DNA from: Atlanticothrix silvestris CENA357
GTDB taxonomy: Bacteria > Cyanobacteriota > Cyanobacteriia > Cyanobacteriales > Nostocaceae
Reading direction: 5' to 3'
Assembly (NCBI RefSeq): GCF_016056295.1
Contig: NZ_JAECZB010000105.1
Coordinates: 51,014-115,013, forward strand
DNA length: 64,000 bases
Part shown: positions 1 to 9,238 of the stretch, piece after piece
Position numbering within the stretch: the stretch's first letter is position 1
Layout: each line of letters opens with the position of its first letter
Made by a program: the position numbers and the translations under genes
Notes under the pieces: generated by a model
What the model saw: only the letters and a program-made list of their open reading frames with translations
Databases searched by the model: none
Told to the model about the DNA's origin: nothing

Positions 1-1932
1 GATAACGTCAACGGCAATTTGACTACTAAACAAGTCGAATATAGCCAAACAATTTACTCAGCAGGTAACGACCTTTTGGCATTGATCAATGACATTTTGG
101 ATCTCGCCAAAATTGAATCTGGAACTATGTCAATTGACATGAATCAGATGGTATTAGTAGAGTTAAGCGAGCAAATTGAACGCACTTTTGGGCAAATAGC
201 TCACAACAAAGGACTTGCTTTCACAGTTGACTTAGCTCCCGAATTACCCAGAACAATATATACTGATGCGAAACGCTTACAACAGGTGCTGAAAAATTTA
301 CTTTCCAACGCTTTTAAGTTTACAGAGCGTGGAGAAATACGCTTGCATATTCAAGTAGCTAAGCAAGGATGGAGCCCCAATCAAGAAACTTTGAATCGCG
401 CCCAGACAGTGATTGCCTTTGCAGTCATTGATACAGGTATTGGTATTGCTCCCGAAAAGCAGAAAGTTATTTTTGAAGCCTTCCAGCAAGCTGATGGCAC
501 TACTAGTCGTAAATATGGCGGAACAGGTTTGGGCTTGTCAATCAGCCGCGAAATCGCCCATCTTTTCGGTGGCGAAATTACACTTGTCAGCACCCCAGAG
601 CAAGGTAGCACCTTCACATTGTACCTACCGCAATTAAGTCCTGAATCAACAATCCTTAATGCTGAGTCTACATCCCCAACACTCAGACCTCACTACTCAA
701 CACTTAGCAATCTTAACTCAGCGCTTCTTAATGACGATCGCGCTGATATCCAAAATGGCGATCGCGTGTTGTTAATTGTCGAAGATGATATTAACTTTGC
801 ACGTATCCTAATAGAGATGGCGCACCAGCAGGCATTCAAAGTTATAGCTGCTCAAAACGGTGTTGCAGGTTTAGCGTTAGCACAGCAATTTCACCCTTCA
901 GCAATTTTGCTGGATATCAGAATGCCTGAAATGGATGGTTGGACAGTGTTAGATCGCCTCAAACATAACCCGAATACGCGTCACATTCCTGTACATATCA
1001 TGACAGTTGAAGAAGGACGACAACGCGGTTTACAACTAGGAGCGATCGCATATCTGCAAAAACCATTAACTAGTGAAACAATATCCGAAGCATTGACAAA
1101 AATTAAAGGTTTTGTTGAGCGTCAGGTGAAGAATTTGTTGATAGTTGAAGATGATGATATGCAACGGCTGAGTCTTGTAGAATTGATTGGTAACAGCGAT
1201 GTTGCTACTACTGCCGTAGGAACTGGTGCAGCAGCCCTGGAAGCGATTCGCACCCAGCATTTTGATTGCCTTGTTCTCGATTTAGGGCTACCAGATATGA
1301 CTGGGTTTGAACTAATCGAGTATATTAAGCTTGAACCAAATGGTGAAGCATTGCCAATCATTGTCTACACTGGCAGAGAAATTAGCAAAGCTCAAGAAAC
1401 TGAACTCAGACGCATAGCCGAGACAATCATCGTCAAAGACGTGCGATCGCCTGAGCGATTGCTTGATGAAACAGCTTTATTTTTACACCGAGTCCAAGCA
1501 AATCTACCTGCAACCAAACGCCAAATACTAGAACAGCTGCATTCACAAGACCACTTCCTTGTAGGGAAAAAAGTATTAATTGTAGACGACGATATGCGTA
1601 ATATCTTTGCCCTGACAAGTATGTTAGAGCAATATCAAATGCAGGTGTCGTATGCTGAAAACGGCAGAGATGGAATTGTTTCCTTAGAAAATACACCAGA
1701 TATTGATATTGTTTTAATGGATGTAATGATGCCCGAAATGGACGGTTACGAAACAACACGCCTAATTCGCCAGAACGAGCAATTTAAAACTTTGCCGATT
1801 ATTGCATTGACTGCTAAAGCCATGCAAGGCGATCGCGAGAAATGTATCGAAGCAGGTGCATCAGATTACATTACCAAACCCGTAGATACTGAACAGTTGC
1901 TTTCACTCTTACGTGTTTGGCTGTATCGGTAA
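1..1932 (+). CDS. Hybrid histidine kinase, C-terminal part with three receiver domains (5' end outside window)
   Basis: The reading frame is open from base 1, so the gene begins upstream and the TTG at 19 is not its start. What is visible, counted from that TTG: the end of a HisKA helix (ending DLAKIESG), then a HATPase domain with N box (about 83-100), G1 box DTGIGIAP (about 138) and G2 box GGTGLGLS (about 167). Three receiver domains follow, with phospho-acceptor aspartates in LLDIRMPEMDG (about D299), LVLDLGLPDMTG (about D421) and LMDVMMPEMDG (about D568). The phosphorylated histidine lies outside the window. The arrangement suits a multistep phosphorelay kinase. The input signal cannot be read from this part. 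The middle receiver lacks the usual MP after its aspartate region. Confidence 0.93.
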   Translation, partial: DNVNGNLTTKQVEYSQTIYSAGNDLLALINDILDLAKIESGTMSIDMNQMVLVELSEQIERTFGQIAHNKGLAFTVDLAPELPRTIYTDAKRLQQVLKNLLSNAFKFTERGEIRLHIQVAKQGWSPNQETLNRAQTVIAFAVIDTGIGIAPEKQKVIFEAFQQADGTTSRKYGGTGLGLSISREIAHLFGGEITLVSTPEQGSTFTLYLPQLSPESTILNAESTSPTLRPHYSTLSNLNSALLNDDRADIQNGDRVLLIVEDDINFARILIEMAHQQAFKVIAAQNGVAGLALAQQFHPSAILLDIRMPEMDGWTVLDRLKHNPNTRHIPVHIMTVEEGRQRGLQLGAIAYLQKPLTSETISEALTKIKGFVERQVKNLLIVEDDDMQRLSLVELIGNSDVATTAVGTGAAALEAIRTQHFDCLVLDLGLPDMTGFELIEYIKLEPNGEALPIIVYTGREISKAQETELRRIAETIIVKDVRSPERLLDETALFLHRVQANLPATKRQILEQLHSQDHFLVGKKVLIVDDDMRNIFALTSMLEQYQMQVSYAENGRDGIVSLENTPDIDIVLMDVMMPEMDGYETTRLIRQNEQFKTLPIIALTAKAMQGDREKCIEAGASDYITKPVDTEQLLSLLRVWLYR

Positions 1933-2023
1933 GGAAAGAATGAAACAAAACCAGCAGTTTGCCGAAGCAGCCAGCGCAAAACGTGCTGGCTGCTCATAGC
2001 TGGGATTACTAACTGAAACTTAT

Positions 2024-3556
2024 TTAAAGGCTAGATGTACTTAGCACCTTTTGATCAGCTCCAAAGTAAAGTTCGCCCAATTCTTCCAAAAAAACATCGG
2101 TCTGCGATTCTGGATTACGAAAGTAGGGATGGATGGGAAGCAGTTCAGCACGAGGGCGGGTTTCTGGTGAAGACAGAATCTGCTCAAGCAAAGTCAGATA
2201 GTTTTCAGCTGTACATTCCCAAGTGTACGTCTTCAGCACTCGTTGCTGACCAGCTTGGGCAAAATACTCCCACTCCTGAGTATCACATAGCAATCGCTCC
2301 AAACCCCGTGCAATATCAGCAGGATCTTCTGGGTCAACGAGTACGCCATATTCCTTATTTCCCTGTCGCAAGCTCTCGCTGGTACCACCGTTTTTGGTTG
2401 CTACCACTGGTAAACCTGCAACTGCTGCTTCTAAGGGAGCAAGCCCAAAGGGTTCATAAAGTGCGGTCAGCGCAAATACTGAGTGGCGTTTAACCATAAA
2501 CCGATAGGCTGCTGCCAGTGACTCTTGAGACTGATCTGACAAGCCAAAGGCACTGATTTTGCCCCACAAGTCATTTTCTTTGACCACCTCCCGAATGGGG
2601 GCTAATACCTCTTCAGCTAAGTTGTCACTAGCTTCCTCTCGTAAAGGATCGTCTAGCCCTCCTGTAATTAGCATCAAGTTAGCTCGTTCCTGGAGTGTTG
2701 GACTCATTGCGAAGGCTTGCACTAGCCCTAATATATTTTTTTTAAGCTCTAATCGACTAGATGCTAAGATGACGGGCAAATCTCGACGGGCTTCTGCAAT
2801 GTCCCGTGCCAATCGCTCCTGAATCAACTCTTCGGTAGCTTCCTCATTTTCGGAACGTGCCTTTGCACCAAAAATCGAAAAATCTGCTCCCGGTGGAATC
2901 ACTGCAAAGCGGTTGTCGTCGTCTACATCTACTGCACCACTATAGACTCGATGAGAATACTGCTCAAAGCGTTCTTGTCGTGTACTGGTGATATTAATAG
3001 CCGAGCGATTCATGCTCAGGCGTTCGGCTAAAATGCGATATTTAAAATGAAATTGATCATCTATTTCTGGCAGATTTTCTGGGTTGGCTTCTAGTTTGTC
3101 CATCTTTTGAGCGCCGAGAGAATGAGCAGTAAAGGTAAAAGGTATTCCTGTCTCCTCTTCAATCAGAACGCCACACAGTCCCCCATCGCCGTAGTGAGCA
3201 GTCATAGCATCGGGTGAGCCACCTTGTTGTTGATAAAATTTCAAGATGTTGGGAACCCAATCAGTAACCAGATAAGGCCACAATAACTCTTTAGGTAAGA
3301 ATTCTTTTGGCCCTGCTGGTAAGCGGATAATGCGGACGTTATTGACTCCTGGGTATGTCTCAAATGTTTCAGCAAACTCTGGCCATTCTGGGTCAATAAT
3401 TTGACGGGTAAGAATATCAACTTTATGACCCATTTGAGCTATGGCTAGGGCGACTTGCTTAACATAGATCAGCTGACCCCCAAAATCTGGGTGTTTCGTG
3501 ATATGACTATTGGCTGAATCAAAATTGCCTTGAGGGTTGAGAAATCCAATGTGCAT
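2024..3556 (-). CDS. Sucrose-phosphate synthase-like glycosyltransferase (GT4)
   Basis: The 510-residue protein resembles bacterial sucrose-phosphate synthases of the Halothermothrix type along its whole length. These transfer glucose from an NDP-glucose to fructose-6-phosphate in the cytosol. Visible family signatures are an N-terminal FLNPQGNFD with a following HPDFGGQLIYVK (UDP-sugar-binding loop region), AHYGDGG and FTAHSLGAQK near residues 120-150, IPPGADF near 220, and the GT-B catalytic motif EPFGLAPLEAAVAGLP near 370. The length matches a glucosyltransferase alone; the C-terminal phosphatase domain of longer forms is absent. Sucrose serves osmoprotection and, in heterocyst formers, carbon transfer; that role here is inference. 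A sucrose synthase is less likely because those proteins are about 800 residues. Confidence 0.85.
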   Translation of the reverse strand: MHIGFLNPQGNFDSANSHITKHPDFGGQLIYVKQVALAIAQMGHKVDILTRQIIDPEWPEFAETFETYPGVNNVRIIRLPAGPKEFLPKELLWPYLVTDWVPNILKFYQQQGGSPDAMTAHYGDGGLCGVLIEEETGIPFTFTAHSLGAQKMDKLEANPENLPEIDDQFHFKYRILAERLSMNRSAINITSTRQERFEQYSHRVYSGAVDVDDDNRFAVIPPGADFSIFGAKARSENEEATEELIQERLARDIAEARRDLPVILASSRLELKKNILGLVQAFAMSPTLQERANLMLITGGLDDPLREEASDNLAEEVLAPIREVVKENDLWGKISAFGLSDQSQESLAAAYRFMVKRHSVFALTALYEPFGLAPLEAAVAGLPVVATKNGGTSESLRQGNKEYGVLVDPEDPADIARGLERLLCDTQEWEYFAQAGQQRVLKTYTWECTAENYLTLLEQILSSPETRPRAELLPIHPYFRNPESQTDVFLEELGELYFGADQKVLSTSSL

Positions 3557-3830
3557 CGCCCACTTCCTAATACAGGTTGATTTCTATTAGAGATTTTTGC
3601 CTAAAGACGGCAGCATCAGAGCTTAGTGAGCTTGTTAAAACTCCCAAGGCTGAAAAACGCAGGCAGTCAGGCTGTATATAAATGCCATCAAAAGCAAGCC
3701 AAAGGGCTTTTATTGCTTCCCTTTAACTTAAACCCAGTTAATTCGCGCATTTTCCTAATGCTTAAGTTACTCGCTACTGCGACTCACGCACATATACCGG
3801 ATGACATAAATGGTAAGGTGATATTTGTCC

Positions 3831-4240
3831 TTAAAATTCCACTTCTTCTCGCTCTTTTCCTGTAGTTCTAGTCTTATCCACACCTTTTGCTGCCCAACAC
3901 ATTGTATCAATGCTCTTAGCAAGTTGTTCAATAGTTGGTGCTTCAAATAAATTGCGTACAGTTACATCTATTTGAAATGTATCTCGGATTCGGGAAATTA
4001 ACTGAGTCGCTAGTAGAGAATGACCGCCCAATTCAAAGAAATTATCATGAACGCCTATCTGCTCTTTACCAGAACTTTAGCTTAAATTTCTGTAAGTAAC
4101 TCTTCAACTTGCGATCGCGGTGCCACATAATCATATCTATCGAAAGTTACTATATCTGTTCTAGGTAAAGCACGACGGTCTACTTTGCCATTCGGTGTTA
4201 ATGGTATTGATTGAAGTAAAGGAATTTTGAAACAGTCTCT
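3831..4240 (-). pseudogene. NRPS remnant: end of adenylation domain plus carrier domain
   Basis: Reading the minus strand from about 4240 gives the conserved end of an adenylation domain (LTPNGKVDRRALP), a linker, and a carrier-protein domain whose phosphopantetheine site is [10 protein letters not shown]. The frame is broken. There is an in-frame TAA near 4085, where the family usually has a tryptophan, and a one-base shift near 4070 separates the linker from the GGHS part. The last 66 codons remain open (4031 to 3831) and end with a non-family tail. Nothing upstream encodes the rest of an NRPS, so this is a dead fragment. A second NRPS scrap on the other strand lies about 4 kb away. Confidence 0.75.
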
Positions 4241-4366
4241 GTAATTGTGTAGTTAGATCTGAATAGCTCTTTTATTTCCTCACACAATTCTCACAAGACA
4301 AATTCACAATAGAAGCTGATGGCAATCAAAGTAAACCTCAGACCATTTTGGCTGGAGGTGAAAACA

Positions 4367-5572
4367 ATGAAATTTAATCTACTCAAACCAAAACCTATTT
4401 TTTGGGTGAGTGTCTTTTCCTCTGTCATCTTTCTTTTCCCTCTTTCTGGCTTGGCTGTAACCGTACAAGAAGTTCCAAATCCCCGCAAAGAATATGGTGG
4501 TTGGGTAACTGATATGGCAGGAATCCTCAGCGACGAGACAGAAGCCCAAATTAATCAGATGATTTCTGAATTGGAGGCAAAAAAAGGCACGGAAATGGCG
4601 GTAGTAACTGTACCAAAAACAAGCCCTAGTGCATCACCGAAAAAATTTGCCACGGAATTGTTTAATTATTGGGGAATCGGTAAAAAAGGACAAGATAATG
4701 GCATATTATTGTTGATTTCCGTAGGCGATCGCCGCGTAGAAATTGAAACTGGTTATGGTGTAGAAGCGATTTTACCCGATGCCAAAGTAGGCAATATTAT
4801 CGATACCCAAATCATCCCTCAGTTCAAAAAAGGAGATTTTGCAGGCGGTACGCTAGCAGGAACTAAAGCATTGATAGTAGTTCTCAAGCCTGATCAACTA
4901 TCATCTGCAAATCAGGTAACACCTCCAAACACTCAAACAACCCCGAATAACACAGGTGGCAGGATGCTATGGGGAATTTTAGCTGGAGGTGGAATCTTAA
5001 CACTGGCAGCCGGAAGCGCTGTTTACCTAACTCGTCCTCGGAAAATCTTCATTACACCAGAAGGGCACACTCGTAAGAGTGAAGGCAATTACACTTTTTT
5101 GTGTGCAGATTGCCAACAGTTAATGAAACAAGTAGACGATTCCACAGTCCAATCCTATCTGAGCAAGCCAGAAATAGTAGCACAAAAACTAGGCAGTGTT
5201 AAGTTTCAAGGTTGGAGATGTTCTAATTGCTCTGAAAAACAAACTGGTAATGGTTTCCACATTGTCGCCCAACAGTCCCATTCCTCCCGATTTCATCAAT
5301 GTCCTCAATGTCAAGAATTGACGGTGACTCATAATGAAAAGACTGTTCAATCACCAACTCAATACACTTCTGGAAGGCGGCTAATTACTGATGACTGTCA
5401 CAGTTGTGATTACCATCATCAGCAAGAGGAAATAATTCCTCGTTTGCCTCCCCCTCCTCCGCCTCCTCCTCCCAGCAGTTCTTGGGGTAGTGGTGGTGGC
5501 TTCAGTGATGGTGGTGGTGGTAGCTTCGGCGGTGGCAGTAGCGGCGGTGGCGGTGCTGGTGGTAGTTGGTAA
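4367..5572 (+). CDS. TPM-domain membrane protein with zinc-ribbon-like Cys pairs and Gly-rich tail
   Basis: The ATG at 4367 follows a good ribosome site (GGAGGTG, 8 bases upstream), so I prefer it to an in-frame start 48 bases earlier. The product of about 401 residues has a signal or anchor segment (about 10-31), then a TPM domain (about 40-165) with the family's YGGWVTDMAG start and GYGVE motif. A transmembrane segment follows near 200-220. The cytosolic part has four CxxC pairs (CADC, CSNC, CPQC, CHSC), suggesting zinc binding, then a run of prolines and a Gly/Ser-rich tail. TPM proteins (YgcG/Psb32-like) include phosphatases and photosystem II repair factors; the precise role here is unknown. 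A LemA-family gene follows 8 bases downstream, a pairing often seen for this family. Confidence 0.83.
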   Translation: MKFNLLKPKPIFWVSVFSSVIFLFPLSGLAVTVQEVPNPRKEYGGWVTDMAGILSDETEAQINQMISELEAKKGTEMAVVTVPKTSPSASPKKFATELFNYWGIGKKGQDNGILLLISVGDRRVEIETGYGVEAILPDAKVGNIIDTQIIPQFKKGDFAGGTLAGTKALIVVLKPDQLSSANQVTPPNTQTTPNNTGGRMLWGILAGGGILTLAAGSAVYLTRPRKIFITPEGHTRKSEGNYTFLCADCQQLMKQVDDSTVQSYLSKPEIVAQKLGSVKFQGWRCSNCSEKQTGNGFHIVAQQSHSSRFHQCPQCQELTVTHNEKTVQSPTQYTSGRRLITDDCHSCDYHHQQEEIIPRLPPPPPPPPPSSSWGSGGGFSDGGGGSFGGGSSGGGGAGGSW

Positions 5573-5580
5573 ATAATTTT

Positions 5581-6354
5581 ATGAACAATCAAGATAAAAG
5601 AATTCCCGAAGATATTGCCCCAGAAGTATTAGAGTTAGCTTCGCGCTACTATGCCCATCGCACACAAAGTTATTCAACTTCTGAGTTAGTAGCCGCAGGG
5701 AAGGAAGTTGATATTCCTGCCGAATTTATTCAGCAAGCCATTCTGGATGTACAGGCAAAGCACAAACAACAGCAACAGCAACAACAGCGATTAACCCACC
5801 TGCGTCAAAGACTACTGATCGCGGCTGCCGGCGTGATAGCTGCATTGACTGTCTGGAGTACTTGGACTTACAACTCCATCCAAAACAGTAACTCCAGAGT
5901 AGAAGCAGCTTGGGCACAAGTAGAAAATCAACTCCAGCGACGTGCTGATTTGATCCCCAACCTTGTGAATGTTACCCAATCTTATGCCAAACAGGAAAAA
6001 GAGTTAGTTTCTTTATTAATGCGATCGCGCCAAGCTTATTTGCAGGCGACGACTCCCAATGAAAAGGTTGCTGCAACAGTGCAAGTCAATCAAGCAATTG
6101 ACCGTTTCCGTGATTATGCCAGCCTCAATTCCCAATTACGATCAAGCCAACTATTTATCAATCTTCAATACGAACTCACGGGTACTGAAAATCGATTAGC
6201 TGTAGAAAGAATGCGTTATAACCAAGCAGTGCAAGCTTATAATCAAAAAATTCAAAGTTTTCCTAATATCTTGGTTGCTAATACTCTTGGGTTTGAGAAG
6301 AAAGAATTTTTCCAAGCTACAAATACTGATGTTCCCCAAATTCCTAGGGAATGA
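5581..6354 (+). CDS. LemA family protein with N-terminal extension
   Basis: The start chosen is the ATG at 5581, 8 bases after the stop of the TPM gene. A TTG at 5566 is in frame but would overlap that gene. The N-terminal ~60 residues are soluble and include a glutamine run (HKQQQQQQQR). A single transmembrane helix follows (about 77-97), and then the LemA helical domain: NSRVEAAWAQVENQLQRR, DLIPNLVNV, and the C-terminal ENRLAVERMRYN. LemA proteins are single-pass membrane proteins with a periplasmic helical bundle and no established biochemical activity. Co-transcription with the TPM gene is likely. The N-terminal extension before the membrane helix is longer than in minimal LemA proteins. 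Confidence 0.87.
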   Translation: MNNQDKRIPEDIAPEVLELASRYYAHRTQSYSTSELVAAGKEVDIPAEFIQQAILDVQAKHKQQQQQQQRLTHLRQRLLIAAAGVIAALTVWSTWTYNSIQNSNSRVEAAWAQVENQLQRRADLIPNLVNVTQSYAKQEKELVSLLMRSRQAYLQATTPNEKVAATVQVNQAIDRFRDYASLNSQLRSSQLFINLQYELTGTENRLAVERMRYNQAVQAYNQKIQSFPNILVANTLGFEKKEFFQATNTDVPQIPRE

Positions 6355-6534
6355 AAGTAATAATAATAGCTATTACACAAAAAGCTTACAACGCTGAGCC
6401 TTAATCCTTTCTTGCTCTGCGTTAACGTGACGGTTCATCGAATTCACGTTGCGTTAATGCCTTGGTTGGCAGTCAAACCTAACCTTTCATGATGCACCAA
6501 AAAAATAAATCGCTCAAGTCAAATATATTTAAAC

Positions 6535-6576
6535 AGTTGCAGGAGAGTGACCAAAGCCAATCACTACCCTGCAACT
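6535..6576 (-). terminator. Strong hairpin downstream of fasciclin gene
   Basis: AGTTGCAGGAGAGTGA (6535-6550) can pair with TCACTACCCTGCAACT (6561-6576) around a 10-base loop, with small internal mismatches. It lies 25 bases past the stop of the minus-strand fasciclin gene. No long U-run follows on that strand, so it may be a transcript-end or stability hairpin rather than a classic terminator. Confidence 0.5.
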
Positions 6577-6600
6577 CTAAACTAGCTATTGAGCTTTTGC

Positions 6601-7002
6601 TTATGCTGGAATTAACACAGTATCAATTACGTGAATAACTCCGTTATCAGCAGCAACATCTGGTGTTGCAACAGTGGCATCATTTATCTTGACACCATTT
6701 GACGCATCGATTTTTACGTCAGAACCTTCAACAGTGGTAGCTGATTTTAGCTTCACTACATCGGCTGCCAAAACTTTACCTGAAACCACATGATAAGTCA
6801 GGATTTTCTTAAGCTTCGGAATATCTTTGAGCAATGCATCTACTGTACCTTCTGGAAGCTTTGCAAACGCTTCATCAGTCGGTGCAAAAACGGTAAATGG
6901 ACCCGCTCCTTTAAGAGTATCGACTAGGCCAGCAGCCTTAACCGCAGCAACTAGAGTGTTAAAAGAGCCAGCATTCACAGCAGTATCAACAATGTCTGCC
7001 AT
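6601..7002 (-). CDS. Fasciclin (FAS1) domain protein
   Basis: A 133-residue protein made of one FAS1/beta-Ig-H3 domain. Visible motifs are the N-terminal [15 protein letters not shown], the H1 box [11 protein letters not shown], the central YHVVSGK and the C-terminal H2 box [14 protein letters not shown]. There is no signal peptide, so the protein should be cytosolic unless exported by another route; single-domain leaderless forms are common in cyanobacteria. FAS1 domains mediate adhesion in other lineages, but the function of these short versions is unknown. The gene stands alone, flanked by a hairpin on its 3' side. Confidence 0.93.
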   Translation of the reverse strand: MADIVDTAVNAGSFNTLVAAVKAAGLVDTLKGAGPFTVFAPTDEAFAKLPEGTVDALLKDIPKLKKILTYHVVSGKVLAADVVKLKSATTVEGSDVKIDASNGVKINDATVATPDVAADNGVIHVIDTVLIPA

Positions 7003-7131
7003 AATTTTTTGATTTGTCCCTTTACATTTCGTTATAAATTTAAACTTTTGGACATCAAATAATATCTATCTTCAGACATATACTTAATCACAATTACAGA
7101 TAAATAACTAAATGCTATGTATAGTCTTTAT

Positions 7132-7452
7132 CTATGGATTGTTTGCCCTTAAAATAAAATCTTTATGGGCAGTAACAAGCATCTGTGCCTGTCTCAAAAC
7201 ATTGCCAAATAAATAACTAGGAATCTGCCAAGCAGCAACAGTAACTTCTTTGGTAATATCTTGTACACTAATTGCTATTAGTTCATGCTCTGGCGGCTCT
7301 CCCTCAACTGCACCAGACCAACTAAAAGCTAATAAAAAATCATCGTATCCAGGTAAGGATGCAACTAAGCACTCTTCTGGCACTGCATGGCAATTAATTC
7401 CATGTTCATTTGCAATTGCGATTAGTTTTTGGTAACTATTCAAATTCGTCAT
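7132..7452 (-). CDS. Hypothetical protein, 106 residues
   Basis: An open frame with ATG start and normal codon use encodes a soluble 106-residue protein (starts MTNLNSYQKLIAIANEHG, ends LRANNP). It has one cysteine pair separated by seven residues, an acidic middle (EGEPPEHE), and no membrane segment or signal. I do not recognise the family. It is separated from the fasciclin gene by 130 bases and need not be co-transcribed with it. Confidence 0.6.
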   Translation of the reverse strand: MTNLNSYQKLIAIANEHGINCHAVPEECLVASLPGYDDFLLAFSWSGAVEGEPPEHELIAISVQDITKEVTVAAWQIPSYLFGNVLRQAQMLVTAHKDFILRANNP

Positions 7453-7678
7453 TTCTTGTTAAACCACTAGCAAATTTTTTAAAGGTCAAAATTTAATTAT
7501 TTGGTTTTAGCCAAGCTGTTAAAGGGTTGTCAAGGGTAATCCCAAAATACTATCGCAAGCTACTAATTCTATTAGCAACAATTGTTACTGTTTCATAGAA
7601 ATTTACTTACCTATCGACACCACAAAACGACTACCTAGAACAGTATGAAGAAGAGGGAACCCCATGTTTAAAAATAGG

Positions 7679-7760
7679 CGAAGTCTTCCGGACAGAGGAT
7701 TCTGCCCAAAGAGCTTCGCGCGAAGCTCGCCACGTGGAATCTTCCATGTGGCAGACTTCG
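7679..7760. repeat. Multi-hairpin (cloverleaf-like) repeat
   Basis: CGAAGTCT (7679-7686) pairs with AGACTTCG (7753-7760). Inside are a perfect 18-base palindrome, GAGCTTCGCGCGAAGCTC (7711-7728), and a hairpin from 7729 to 7752 with one wobble pair. The whole would fold as a branched structure in DNA or RNA. Its GC-rich, structured nature contrasts with the AT-rich surroundings. Confidence 0.7.
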
Positions 7761-7878
7761 CGGGCTTTATACCATCTGGGGAAAAGTTTTAACTTTAATT
7801 CCTTTACCCCTTATAACATTTCACTAAAAATATGATACAGATTTAACCATTGAAAACTTTGCTGCATCTAAGTTCTTT

Positions 7879-7910
7879 AATTGCGAATTGCGAATTGCGA
7901 ATTGCGAATT
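7879..7910. repeat. Heptamer tandem repeat (AATTGCG)n
   Basis: Four perfect copies of the 7-base unit AATTGCG plus a partial fifth. This is the short tandemly repeated repetitive (STRR) class known from heterocyst-forming cyanobacteria. Confidence 0.85.
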
Positions 7911-7918
7911 GGTATTAC

Positions 7919-8032
7919 CCCAATACTTCTCGGTTAAAGGGAAAAGGGAAAGAAAAAACCTTTAACCCTTCCCCTTTAACCTTTTCCCAAAACCCGATCC
8001 GAATTAAAAATACTTAAGCGAGAAGTATTGGG
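7919..8032. repeat. Inverted repeat, 114 bp, 14-bp arms
   Basis: CCCAATACTTCTCG (7919-7932) is perfectly inverted at 8019-8032. The interior also contains partly inverted purine/pyrimidine runs (GGTTAAAGG against CCTTTAACC). It has the form of a small non-autonomous element with no coding content. Confidence 0.55.
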
Positions 8033-8199
8033 TATTATCCCTTATCCTTTACCCCTTCTTGATAAATTTAAGTGAATAGAAAAAGTCTTGACATTCACGT
8101 TGTCAAAAGAGCATTTAAGAAGTTTTCATTGCCAAAATCTTCAAAGCCACTGCTTCTAAAATAGGCATTACTAATAACCGATTCCTAGTCTGACAACCA

Positions 8200-8381
8200 T
8201 TATCCCTGTTCTGTCACTCTCGGAAAACAATAATCGAAGCAATATTCTGAAACTTTGATTGAGCCAAGCTTTGAGGCTTTATTTTCTAACAGTAACTAAA
8301 ATTTATAGCCAAAACTTAGAAATTAAAGCCTCGAAAGGCTTTCAGCGATTGGGTTCTCCCAAAGTGATAAAAGAGGGTTAT
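8200..8381. mobile_element. MITE copy 1 (174-bp core, TTAT duplications)
   Basis: The core 8204-8377 is bracketed by TTAT at 8200-8203 and 8378-8381. The ends are imperfect inverted repeats (CCCTGTTCTGTCACTCTC against CCCTCTTTTATCACTTTG, 13 of 18 matching). The inverted similarity continues inward (AAGCTTTGAGGCTTTA against AAGCCTTTCGAGGCTTTA), so most of the element can fold on itself. Two further copies in the window (30332-30513, 37981-38162) have the same 174-base core, base for base, by my reading. Confidence 0.85.
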
Positions 8382-8442
8382 TTATAGGACTTACGCATTG
8401 ACAAAGTAGACAAACAATGAAGAGACAAGAATCAGGATAAAA

Positions 8443-8745
8443 CAGGCGATCGCTAATCGTAATCGTAGCGAACTAGAGAGGTTAATTGTTTTTTTTGTCA
8501 ATAGTTTAGTGCTACGTAGCGATTTATCAGGGAACCCGACATTTCGAGAATTATTAAAACGAGTGCGAGAGGTGACTTTAGGAGCATACAGCCATCAGGA
8601 TTTGCCCTTTGAAAAGCTAGTGGAAGAACTTCACCCAGAGCGAGATTTGAGCCGCCATCCCTTATTTCAAGTTGTATTTAACCTGCAAAATACTCCTATT
8701 GAAGCCCTAGAGTTACCTGGGTTAAAGCTAGGGATTCAGGTCTAG
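8443..8745 (+). pseudogene. NRPS condensation-domain remnant
   Basis: An open frame running from about 8443 to the stop at 8743-8745 matches the C-terminal half of a condensation domain: [32 protein letters not shown], then [16 protein letters not shown] and [14 protein letters not shown]. There is no catalytic HHxxxDG and no neighbouring adenylation or carrier domain, and the frame ends abruptly after PGLKLGIQV. An ORF predictor would place a GTG start at 8509, but the family similarity continues upstream of it, showing that this is a fragment. It lies between a MITE copy and a diverged half-copy of the same MITE. Confidence 0.8.
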
Positions 8746-8756
8746 AATTCGGGTCT

Positions 8757-8802
8757 TCCTGTTTTATCACTCTCAGAAAATAGCTGATTCTCAAACTTTA
8801 TG
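8757..8802. repeat. Diverged half-copy of the 174-bp MITE
   Basis: The stretch TCCTGTTTTATCACTCTCAG followed by AAAATAGCTGATTCTCAAACTTTATG resembles the left arm of the MITE, with a short internal deletion and several substitutions. No right arm follows. It directly follows the end of the NRPS remnant. Confidence 0.45.
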
Positions 8803-8992
8803 CTGTTAGCACAAATGATAATGTAAATCAACATAGATCCTAATTTTTCACCGCAGACGTGTATTGAAAAATGATAATTAATTTAGCCTATAAAGAAAGC
8901 AAAATTTTAGAGAAAAAATTATATATTTTTAGATACAGCACTTTGTGTAACGATTTGGTACAGTAATTAAAAAGATAAAAGTAAAAAATCAG

Positions 8993-9119
8993 ATGAAACC
9001 CTACTCAGTAGATCTGCGGGAGAAAATTATTAGCGTTTAAGAAGCGGGAAATACATTTATTCGCAAAGTAGCAGAAAGATTCAAGGTAAATAAGAGTACA
9101 ACTGTTGTCACTAGGAGGC
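8993..9119 (+). pseudogene. IS630-family transposase remnant (N-terminus)
   Basis: The ATG at 8993 begins MKPYSVDLREKIISV, then a TAA at 9038 interrupts, and the frame continues EAGNTFIRKVAERFKVNKST. This is the helix-turn-helix start of IS630-type transposases. The DDE catalytic part is absent. The fragment is dead. Confidence 0.7.
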
Positions 9120-9238
9120 CTCTTATGCTCAAGCCAGTAACTCCAAAACTATTTTTCTCACTGCTGCTACTGTACCAGTTAGTCGCGCAAAGTGCTGTAT
9201 TATTAGCTCTCAAGCCTTCCATAATAGAAAAATAGCTC

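Larger units (their letters stand above)
7453..8199. other. Repeat-rich intergenic region
   Basis: No convincing gene. It holds a multi-hairpin element (7679-7760), a heptamer tandem repeat (7879-7910) and an inverted repeat (7919-8032), each listed separately. It leads into the first MITE copy at 8200. Confidence 0.6.

Noticed and set aside
2035..2493. 152-codon plus-strand frame opposite the sucrose-phosphate synthase gene
   Set aside because: It lies wholly antisense to a gene with clear family motifs and itself shows none.
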